A DNA stretch of 5,782 nucleotides from Candidatus Izemoplasma sp. Lineage in GTDB: Bacteria; Bacillota_I; Bacilli_A; Izemoplasmatales; Izemoplasmataceae. The position numbers and the translations under genes were made by a program. Shown piece after piece: positions 1 through 5,255 of this stretch. The DNA is taken from contig JAOZSP010000087.1 of assembly GCA_029939615.1 (NCBI GenBank), positions 1 to 5,782 of the forward strand, given 5' to 3'. The notes under the pieces were generated by a model. That model saw only the letters and a list, made by a program, of their open reading frames with translations, was not told where the DNA came from and did no database searches. Position 1 is the stretch's first letter, and every line of letters starts with the position of its first letter.

Positions 1-1273
1 TAAAGATAGCTCTTTCTTTTTGTTCCAACAGAGCTTTCATACTGATTTTCATACGCCATTGTCTTTTATCAACCTCTAATATTACAGCGTTGATAACATC
101 ATCAACTTTTAAAGCATCTCCAACAGAATTAATTCTTTCAGAACTAATTTCTTGAATAGGTAAAAATGCTTTTACACCTTGTACTTTTACTAAAGCACCA
201 CGTGTTTGAAGTTCTTCTACTGTTCCGCTTACTTCTTCATTTACACGAACTGATACATCGTTCCAAGGGTTATAATCTAAATGTTTTTTACTTAAACTCA
301 TACGTTTTTTCTGAACATCTAAACTTAATATTTTTAGTTTTAAAGTATCATTAACTTCTACTGAACCAGCTAAGTTTTCACGAGGGTTCCAAGAATAATC
401 TTTACTATTTATTATTCCTACAACATCTCTTTCAACTTCAACTAACATACCAGTAGCCATTTTACGAACGATTTTTCCTTCAACTTCATCCCCAACTTTA
501 TGCTCTTCAGCAAAAATATCCCATGGAGCTTTTTGAAGTCTTTTTGTGCTTAGTCCTAATTTGTTTTTTTCTTTAGATATTATTTCCACAGTTACTTTAT
601 CGTTTTCTTTTAAAACATCACTAGCTTTATTTATACGGTGATGACTTATTTCACTACGATGTAATAATCCTTCGTTAGCACCAATTTTAACAAATGCCCC
701 AAAATCAAGAACACGTGTTACAACACCTTCGTGTTTGTCCCCTACTTGTAATGTTTCAAATTCAGCTTTTTTGGCTTTTTTAATATCATCAAATAGTACT
801 AATTTTCTAGAAACAACTATACGTTTTTCATCATTTTCAATGACTTTACATGTAAGTGTTTTTCCTTTAAAATCCTCAGGATTTATTTGTTTTATATCAA
901 TATGAGAGATTGGCATAAATACTTCAACGTCCATATATCTTAAAAGCAATCCACCGCGAGTTACTTTTGTAACTTTCGCTTCGATTCTTTTATTATGTTT
1001 GGTTTCTTCGTCGAATTTTACACGATTTTCTTCACGCAACATATCCATTCTTGATAATAAAATACTTTGGTTGTCATGATCAATTTTTGTTACTCTGAAT
1101 TTTAGTACTTCTCCTTCTTTAACAACTTCTTTACAAGAGTCAATCGGAGTTAAACTCAACCCATTTTTATAGATTTTACCATCGGCAAAAGCTTGAATAT
1201 CAACATAGCATACGTCGTCTGTCACTTGGAAAACTGTCCCTTCAACAATTTTTCCAATTTTGACATTGTTCAT
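1..1273 (-). CDS. rpsA: S1-domain RNA-binding protein, ribosomal protein S1 homologue (YpfD type), C-terminus cut off by window edge
   Basis: The frame is open from an ATG at 1273 to the window edge, giving 424 residues with no stop, so the C-terminus is missing. I translated it by hand and find five consecutive S1 (OB-fold) repeats, at about residues 4-72, 93-157, 175-246, 258-332 and 344-414. Repeats 1 and 2 are diverged, as in Bacilli S1 proteins. Repeat 3 is the most canonical, with DFGAFVKIG and GLLHRSEISHH. Each of repeats 3 to 5 ends in a typical strand such as RMSLSKKHL, and linkers carry the S1-like APW and NPW. Family knowledge: S1 proteins bind single-stranded mRNA on the 30S ribosome; in Bacillota the role is less essential than in E. 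coli. It follows cmk with one base between stop and start, the usual cmk-rpsA pair. An in-frame GTG at 1285 is an alternative start with a better placed ribosome binding site. Bacilli homologues such as B. subtilis YpfD (about 380 residues) have four repeats, so this one is longer than usual. Confidence 0.93.
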   Translation of the reverse strand, partial: MNNVKIGKIVEGTVFQVTDDVCYVDIQAFADGKIYKNGLSLTPIDSCKEVVKEGEVLKFRVTKIDHDNQSILLSRMDMLREENRVKFDEETKHNKRIEAKVTKVTRGGLLLRYMDVEVFMPISHIDIKQINPEDFKGKTLTCKVIENDEKRIVVSRKLVLFDDIKKAKKAEFETLQVGDKHEGVVTRVLDFGAFVKIGANEGLLHRSEISHHRINKASDVLKENDKVTVEIISKEKNKLGLSTKRLQKAPWDIFAEEHKVGDEVEGKIVRKMATGMLVEVERDVVGIINSKDYSWNPRENLAGSVEVNDTLKLKILSLDVQKKRMSLSKKHLDYNPWNDVSVRVNEEVSGTVEELQTRGALVKVQGVKAFLPIQEISSERINSVGDALKVDDVINAVILEVDKRQWRMKISMKALLEQKERAIF

Positions 1274-1274
1274 T

Positions 1275-1940
1275 TTAAATTCCACTGTTCTCTACCTCTC
1301 TTATTCTTAAAGTAATTAAAGAAACTACCTCGTCTATTGTTAGATGTGACGTATCAATTATAATAGCGTCATCAGCCGGTTTTAAAGGGCTGTGTAATCT
1401 TGTTGTATCGAGATAATCCCTTCTTGCTATTTCTGTTCTTAATAATTTTATATCACTTTTTATATCACGTTCTAAATTATCTTTATGTCTTCTTTCAGCT
1501 CTTTCATCAATTGAAGCTGTTAAAAAGAATTTAAAGTTTGCGTTAGGTAATACTTTGTAGCCGATATCACGGCCATCCATTACTACGTTTTCATTTTTAG
1601 CCATTAATTGTTGAATGCTAACTAGTTTCTCTCTAACACTCAAATACGAAGATACTTTGGAAACATTATTTGATACATCGTTATTTCTAACTCTTTGACT
1701 AACATTAATACCATCCATAAATAAGCTATCTTTTTTAAATTTAAAGTTGGTTTTATATATGAAATCAAATTCTGTTTCAATATTGATATCAATTTTTTTT
1801 TCAATTGCCTTCAAAGTTATTGCACGGTACATTGCACCGGTATCAATATAAGTATAATTCAATTCTTTGGCAAGCAGTTTTGCAATTGTGCTTTTCCCAG
1901 CACCAGCTGGGCCATCAACGGCAATTTGAATATATTTCAT
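1275..1940 (-). CDS. cmk: Cytidylate kinase (CMP/dCMP kinase)
   Basis: The enzyme phosphorylates CMP and dCMP to the diphosphates with ATP in the cytoplasm, recycling CMP from RNA and lipid turnover for nucleotide synthesis. The 221-residue length is normal for the family. A Walker A loop, GPAGAGKST, spans residues 10-18, followed by the nucleoside-binding motif YIDTGAMYRA (31-40). The central MDGRDIG and VLPNA segment matches the CMP kinase signature, with Tyr after GRDIG where Thr is common. Near the C-terminus RRDYLDTTR and SPLKPADDA are the lid and substrate-binding arginine and serine-proline motifs. The ATG start is well supported: AGAGGTG (1952-1946) lies five bases upstream. It is followed by rpsA with essentially no gap, a very common pairing in bacteria, and preceded by rluB 57 bases away. 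No key residue appears to be missing. Confidence 0.97.
   Translation of the reverse strand: MKYIQIAVDGPAGAGKSTIAKLLAKELNYTYIDTGAMYRAITLKAIEKKIDINIETEFDFIYKTNFKFKKDSLFMDGINVSQRVRNNDVSNNVSKVSSYLSVREKLVSIQQLMAKNENVVMDGRDIGYKVLPNANFKFFLTASIDERAERRHKDNLERDIKSDIKLLRTEIARRDYLDTTRLHSPLKPADDAIIIDTSHLTIDEVVSLITLRIREVENSGI
1294..1298 (-). promoter_or_regulatory. Candidate ribosome binding site favouring a GTG start for rpsA
   Basis: On the minus strand GAGGT lies eight bases before an in-frame GTG (1285-1283), an ideal spacing. The ATG at 1273 has only a poor GTGG in front of it. Starting at the GTG would add four residues (MEFK) and overlap the cmk end by 11 bases. An in-frame TAG at 1294-1292 blocks any earlier start. 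The site lies inside cmk, so translational coupling could also serve the ATG. Confidence 0.5.
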
Positions 1941-1967
1941 ATTTTCACCTCTTTATAGCCATTTTTT

Positions 1968-1976
1968 ATTATAACA
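1968..1976 (-). promoter_or_regulatory. Possible internal extended -10 promoter for cmk-rpsA
   Basis: In the rluB-cmk gap the minus strand reads TGTTATAAT, a perfect TATAAT with the TGn extension that can work without a -35 box. The best -35 match is GTGTAA (1995-1990, spacer 16), which agrees with TTGACA at only three positions. Initiation would fall near 1961, giving a leader of about 20 bases that contains the cmk ribosome binding site. Inference from sequence only; AT-rich gaps produce TATAAT by chance. Confidence 0.42.
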
Positions 1977-1997
1977 AAATTCCTAGAAATTACACGC

Positions 1998-2720
1998 TTA
2001 TTTTACTTCTTTTGTTATTTCTTTTAATTGTTTTATTTCATATGGTTTTAATTTTCTTACTTCTCCTGTTTTTAAATTATCGAGTGTAATCACTCCAAAT
2101 CTTACTCTTTTAAGTTTTAATACAGGATGATTTACTGCTTCAAACATTTTTTTAACTTGATGATATTTTCCTTCTTTGATTATAATTGTTGCGAATGATG
2201 TCTCGTTTTTCTTATTATATTCAACATCTTTGATAATTGCTTTTTTTGTGATATAGCCTTCAATTTTAACACCGCGTGATAGTAATAAAGATTCTTCTTT
2301 TCTTAAAAATCCTTTCATTTTTACACGATATTCTTTTTCAACTTTATGTTTTGGCGAGGTCATAAAATTAGTGAATTCACCATCATTTGTCATAAGTAAA
2401 ACACCAGAAGTATCATAATCTAGTCTTCCTACTGGATAAACGCGTTTTTCTGAGGGAACTAAATCAGTTACCTTATTTCGTTCGAATTCATCGTTTGTAG
2501 TTGACACATATCCTTCTGGTTTATATAAAACATAATAAACTTTTTCTTCTTTTGTTATTGTTTTTCCGTTTACCATTACAACGTCTTTTTTTGATACTTT
2601 TGTCCCTAATTCTTTAACGACAATACCATTAATTTTCACTTTACCTTCTGTGATTAGTTGCTCTGCTGCACGTCTTGAACAGTATCCACTGTTCGCAATA
2701 ACTTTTTGAACTCGTTCCAT
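1998..2720 (-). CDS. rluB: rRNA pseudouridine synthase of the RsuA/RluB family, probably RluB
   Basis: Family role: isomerises a uridine in ribosomal RNA to pseudouridine; RluB acts on helix 93 of 23S rRNA, RsuA on 16S U516. The product from the ATG at 2720 is 240 residues. Residues 1-60 form an S4 RNA-binding domain (MERVQKVIANSGYCSRRAAE). The catalytic domain follows, with YVLYKPEGYVSTT (63-75) and GRLDYDTSGVLLMTNDG, in which Asp101 is the expected catalytic aspartate. The C-terminal part has EKEYRVKMKG, EGKYHQVKKMF and LKRVRFG. The LDYDTSG context and the C-terminal tail fit RluB (B. subtilis YpuL), while YHQVKK is closer to RsuA. The ATG is preferred because GAGGTG (2732-2727) is six bases upstream; an in-frame TTG at 2738 would put that site inside the coding region. 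It lies 47 bases after the exporter gene, with a hairpin in the gap. Confidence 0.9.
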   Translation of the reverse strand: MERVQKVIANSGYCSRRAAEQLITEGKVKINGIVVKELGTKVSKKDVVMVNGKTITKEEKVYYVLYKPEGYVSTTNDEFERNKVTDLVPSEKRVYPVGRLDYDTSGVLLMTNDGEFTNFMTSPKHKVEKEYRVKMKGFLRKEESLLLSRGVKIEGYITKKAIIKDVEYNKKNETSFATIIIKEGKYHQVKKMFEAVNHPVLKLKRVRFGVITLDNLKTGEVRKLKPYEIKQLKEITKEVK

Positions 2721-2726
2721 TTTTTT

Positions 2727-2732
2727 CACCTC
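2727..2732 (-). promoter_or_regulatory. Ribosome binding site fixing the rluB start
   Basis: The minus strand reads GAGGTG, then six A residues, then ATG at 2720. This strong site places the start at the methionine of MERVQKV, the usual N-terminus of the family, and excludes the longer frame from the TTG at 2738, for which this motif would be coding. Confidence 0.85.
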
Positions 2733-2741
2733 GTACAAGAT

Positions 2742-2762
2742 AAAAAGAGGTTCCCCTCTTCT
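2742..2762 (-). terminator. Hairpin with GGAA tetraloop and short U-run between the exporter gene and rluB
   Basis: On the minus strand AAGAGG (2760-2755) pairs with CCTCTT (2750-2745) around a GGAA loop of the stable GNRA class; a G-U and an A-U pair can extend the stem to eight. T residues follow (CCTCTTTTTAT). It starts a few bases after the exporter stop codon (2768-2770) and ends about ten bases before the rluB ribosome binding site. It looks like a weak intrinsic terminator or attenuator, or an RNA processing/stability element. No clear promoter lies between it and rluB, so some readthrough is expected. Confidence 0.6.
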
Positions 2763-2767
2763 TATTG

Positions 2768-4105
2768 TTAAATAAGTTCTTCAATTGTTAAATGAACATA
2801 ACTGATTCTACGTTCTTTTATATCTTTAACAACAAATCTTAATGATAATCTAATAGGTTCATCGTCATCATGCTCATAATTAATTATTTCTTGAATAAAC
2901 GTATATCCATCATCAACCTCAGGAATATCTTCAAACATTTCGTAAAGCCATCCTGCTAGATTACTATACTGTGATTTTGGAGGGTTACCGATTTCTAATT
3001 CTTCAAATAAATCTTCTAGATCTATTTCAGCGTTTACTCCGTATTTATTTTCTTTAATTTGTTGGATAAATTCATCATCTATTTCATCATGTTCGTCGTA
3101 TATTTCTCCAACTAACTCTTCTAAAGCATCTTCCATTGTAACAATTCCGCTTGTACCCCCATACTCACCACTTACTACTGCCATATGAGTATTTTCGCGT
3201 TGTAATATTTCAATAAAGGTATCTACCTTCATTGATTTTGATACAAACATTGGTTTTTTCATTAAATCACGAATTATAATTTTTTCATCTTTAATAAGTT
3301 TTGTAAATAAATCTCTTTCATGCAGTATTCCAATTACATTATCTCTTGTCTCTTCAAATACTGGAATTCGTGAAAATTGATTTTTAAAAAATATTTTCTT
3401 AATATCTTCTAAATTATCTTCAACTTCAATCCCTATCATATCAACTCGTGGAGTCATAATATCATAAACTAATTTTTCACTTAAATCTAGAACACTTTGC
3501 AGCATCTCTGCTTCATCTTCATCAATTGATCCTTCTTCTTCCATCGTATCAATAATTGTTTCAAGTTCATCACCCGTTACAGAAACTTGTATTTCATTAT
3601 TTTCTTTAACCATCCAACTTTTTATTTTTATAAATATCCAAGTTACTGGCGTTAAAACATAAATAAGGGCATACAATACTCTACTCAGTAATAAAGCTAA
3701 TTTTTCAGCATTATTTTTTGCAAAACTCTTTGGTACAATCTCTCCAAATATTAGGATAATTGTTGTCATAACAAAAGTATTCACTAAATTTACTGCAGTA
3801 TCGTTATTAACAAAAATACTTGAAAAGAAACTAACACTTACTGTTGCTAAAGCAATATTAGCTAAGTTGTTTCCTACTAAAATAGTAGTTAGTGTTTTAT
3901 CAAAGTTTTCTGAAATCCATAAAGCTTTTTTACTACCTTTTCTACTATCTTCTATAAATGTTTTTAATCTAATAATATTCACAGATGAAAACACCGTTTC
4001 ACTCATTGAGAAAAACGCTGAAATAAATAGTAAAACAATCATTAAAATTACTAAATTATAGGATACATCTCCTAAACTAAGTAACACCGTGGCGGAATAT
4101 TCCAA
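2768..4105 (-). CDS. CNNM/CBS-domain membrane transporter (HlyC/CorC family), probable Mg2+ or cation exporter
   Basis: A 445-residue integral membrane protein with the standard three-part layout. Residues about 14-165 are the CNNM (DUF21) transmembrane domain, with hydrophobic segments near 16-36, 75-98, 103-124 and 138-160 and the motifs SETVFSSVN (35-43), VGNNLANIALAT (77-88) and GEIVPKS (121-127). A CBS pair follows, from MTPRVDM (217-223) through GGTSGIVTMEDALEELVGEI (316-335). The C-terminal CorC_HlyC domain is about 350-443. Family knowledge: relatives such as MpfA of S. aureus and YhdP of B. subtilis are implicated in Mg2+ efflux, with the CBS pair sensing nucleotide-Mg2+; older annotation calls them haemolysin-like. 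Substrate is inferred here. The start is TTG at 4105, with GGAAGTG (4119-4113) seven bases upstream; the first in-frame ATG would cut into the first membrane helix. It lies 14 bases after efp, so it is very likely cotranscribed. Confidence 0.92.
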   Translation of the reverse strand: MEYSATVLLSLGDVSYNLVILMIVLLFISAFFSMSETVFSSVNIIRLKTFIEDSRKGSKKALWISENFDKTLTTILVGNNLANIALATVSVSFFSSIFVNNDTAVNLVNTFVMTTIILIFGEIVPKSFAKNNAEKLALLLSRVLYALIYVLTPVTWIFIKIKSWMVKENNEIQVSVTGDELETIIDTMEEEGSIDEDEAEMLQSVLDLSEKLVYDIMTPRVDMIGIEVEDNLEDIKKIFFKNQFSRIPVFEETRDNVIGILHERDLFTKLIKDEKIIIRDLMKKPMFVSKSMKVDTFIEILQRENTHMAVVSGEYGGTSGIVTMEDALEELVGEIYDEHDEIDDEFIQQIKENKYGVNAEIDLEDLFEELEIGNPPKSQYSNLAGWLYEMFEDIPEVDDGYTFIQEIINYEHDDDEPIRLSLRFVVKDIKERRISYVHLTIEELI

Positions 4106-4112
4106 TTTAATT

Positions 4113-4119
4113 CACTTCC
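4113..4119 (-). promoter_or_regulatory. Ribosome binding site deciding a TTG start for the exporter
   Basis: GGAAGTG on the minus strand immediately follows the efp stop codon and is seven bases from the TTG at 4105. It is the only well-placed site in the 14-base gap, so the non-ATG start is likely real. Confidence 0.7.
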
Positions 4120-4677
4120 TTATGCTCTTGTATCATATTTTCCAGTATTTGTATTGATAACAATTTTATCGCCTCTGTTTACAAATAAAGGAACTTGTAG
4201 TTTAAATCCAGTTTCAACTATACAATCTTTTGTAGCTGTTTGTGCTGTGTTTCCTTTTACCGCAGGATCAGCTTCTGTAACTTCTAATACAACTTTTTCT
4301 GCGATATCTACTCCTAAAATTTCACCTTCGAAGCTAATAACATTTACTTCCATACCTTCAATAATAAAATTCAATTGATATTCTATTTGCTTTTTATTAA
4401 TCTCTATTTGTTCATATGTTTCATTATTCATAAACACATGAATATCACCCATAGCGTATAAATAGGCCATTTTATCTTTATCAATATGTGCTGTAGCTAC
4501 TTTTTCACCTGCACGCCAAGTTTTATCAATAACGGCTCCTGAACGTAAATTACGTAATTTACTTCTAACAAAAGCACTACCTTTTCCTGGTTTAACATGT
4601 TGGAATTCAATTACACCCCATAAGTTGCCATCGCTTTGAATTGTGATACCTGTTTTAAAATCATTTGTTGTAATCAT
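4120..4677 (-). CDS. efp: Translation elongation factor P
   Basis: EF-P binds the ribosome between the P and E sites and helps form peptide bonds at polyproline stretches. The 185-residue product has the full family length and three-domain beta-barrel layout: a KOW-like N-terminal domain (about 1-63) and two OB domains (about 67-128 and 129-184). The N-terminal loop HVKPGKGSAF places Lys32 at the tip, the residue that carries the activating modification in other bacteria; B. subtilis uses 5-aminopentanol there, but which modification occurs here cannot be read from this window. RSKLRNLRSGAVIDKTWRAGEK and the C-terminal GFKLQVPLFVNRGDKIVINT are typical family blocks. The ATG start is preceded by GGAGTG (4690-4685) at seven bases. 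It is the first gene of the minus-strand cluster, directly downstream of a good sigma-A promoter. Confidence 0.97.
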   Translation of the reverse strand: MITTNDFKTGITIQSDGNLWGVIEFQHVKPGKGSAFVRSKLRNLRSGAVIDKTWRAGEKVATAHIDKDKMAYLYAMGDIHVFMNNETYEQIEINKKQIEYQLNFIIEGMEVNVISFEGEILGVDIAEKVVLEVTEADPAVKGNTAQTATKDCIVETGFKLQVPLFVNRGDKIVINTNTGKYDTRA

Positions 4678-4704
4678 TTATACTCACTCCTAATCATAGA
4701 TAAT

Positions 4705-4733
4705 ATTATAATAAAAAAAGTTGTATTTGTCTA
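4705..4733 (-). promoter_or_regulatory. Sigma-A promoter for efp and the downstream cluster
   Basis: On the minus strand TAGACA (4733-4728) and TATAAT (4710-4705) are separated by exactly 17 bases. Five of six bases match the -35 consensus and all six match the -10. Initiation near 4698 would give a leader of about 21 bases holding the GGAGTG ribosome binding site, with no room for a riboswitch. Confidence 0.8.
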
Positions 4734-4798
4734 CATAATCCCATAAATCTTTCATATATATTTATTAATAACTAATAATATATTTAGATTTAAACAGT

Positions 4799-4827
4799 TT
4801 GACATATTTCCTGAACAAGATTATAAT
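4799..4827 (+). promoter_or_regulatory. Perfect consensus sigma-A promoter for the rhodanese gene
   Basis: TTGACA (4799-4804) and TATAAT (4822-4827) are both perfect and are 17 bases apart. An AT-rich stretch (4755-4795) directly upstream could act as an UP element. Initiation near 4834 coincides with the start of the AAGGAG ribosome binding site (4835-4840), so the leader would be only about 14 bases. The promoter is divergent from the efp promoter, the two -35 boxes being 65 bases apart. Confidence 0.85.
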
Positions 4828-4847
4828 CATTTGTAAGGAGTGATTTT

Positions 4848-5228
4848 ATGAGTGTATCTAGTGTAATTATCGCGATTATAGCGGGACTTGGTTTAGGATG
4901 GTTTATGGTAAGAAATAAAAATGTTGATTTTTCTAAAATTCATTTTATTAATCGAAATGATTTTATAAATAATATGCGAAAAGGCCAATTAATCGATATT
5001 AGAAAAAAAGAAGCCTTTGAACAAGATAAAATAAAAGGTGCTAGAAACTTTAAAGTGGGTGACTTAACTTCTAAATATAGCAAGTTAAGAAAAGATCAAT
5101 CAATTTATTTGTATTGTTCTAATGGTAAAAAAAGTAAAAGAGTAGCTAAAAAATTAATTCGAAATAACACATCAGATGTTTACATTTTAGAGGGCGGAAT
5201 TAAAGCTTACAATAATTATAATCAATAA
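4848..5228 (+). CDS. Membrane-anchored rhodanese-like domain protein
   Basis: A 126-residue single-domain protein. Residues 4-21 (SSVIIAIIAGLGLGWFMV) form one hydrophobic segment with positive residues just after it (RNKN), which fits an N-terminal anchor and a cytoplasmic catalytic domain. The rhodanese domain runs from about 30 to 122: LIDIR (48-52) and GARNF (64-68) match the first conserved motif, YCSNGKKS (89-96) is the active-site loop with Cys90 as sulfur acceptor, and VYILEGGIKAY (111-121) is the C-terminal signature. Family role: carries sulfur as a persulfide; the donor and acceptor are unknown, as for the similar YqhL of B. subtilis. The loop has Lys95 where many rhodaneses have Arg. 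The ATG is preceded by AAGGAG at seven bases and by a perfect promoter. It is a single-gene unit, divergent from efp and closed by a terminator, so its expression is probably strong and constitutive unless a regulator binds nearby. Confidence 0.9.
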   Translation: MSVSSVIIAIIAGLGLGWFMVRNKNVDFSKIHFINRNDFINNMRKGQLIDIRKKEAFEQDKIKGARNFKVGDLTSKYSKLRKDQSIYLYCSNGKKSKRVAKKLIRNNTSDVYILEGGIKAYNNYNQ

Positions 5229-5250
5229 ACGCACAAATTTGTGCGTTTTT
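5227..5250 (+). terminator. Rho-independent terminator of the rhodanese gene, perfect 22-base palindrome
   Basis: Bases 5227-5248 form a perfect palindrome whose core is ACGCAC, AAATTT, GTGCGT, followed by a run of T (5246-5251). The first two bases belong to the stop codon TAA (5226-5228). As RNA this folds into a stem of seven to nine pairs with a small AU loop. On the minus strand the same hairpin is followed only by TTTATTG, so it may terminate the converging gamma-glutamyltransferase-family gene less efficiently; its stop codon is only six bases from the T-run. Confidence 0.88.
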
Positions 5251-5255
5251 TATTT

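Noticed and set aside
166..354. Plus-strand open frame of 62 codons rich in Leu and His
   Set aside because: It is antisense to a well-conserved S1 repeat region, has low-complexity composition and no ribosome binding site.
1974..1992. Near-palindrome AATTCCTAGAAATT after rluB as a terminator
   Set aside because: It has mismatches inside the arms, little GC and no U-run; it is not a convincing terminator.
1805..2089. Plus-strand open frame of 94 codons with a hydrophobic end
   Set aside because: It is antisense to the cmk 5' end and the rluB 3' end; the hydrophobic part comes from reading A-rich minus-strand codons backwards.
2721..2738. TTG at 2738 as an upstream start for rluB
   Set aside because: It would turn the strong GAGGTG ribosome binding site into coding sequence, and the family starts at the MERVQKV methionine.
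3867..4061. Plus-strand open frame of 64 codons
   Set aside because: It is antisense to the first membrane helices of the exporter and has no start signals.
4154..4378. Plus-strand open frame of 74 codons
   Set aside because: It lies antisense to the conserved C-terminal half of EF-P and resembles no known protein.
4734..4798. Riboswitch, T-box or small RNA in the divergent gap
   Set aside because: Both predicted leaders are only about 14-21 bases long, and the remaining AT-rich bases show no structured or conserved element.
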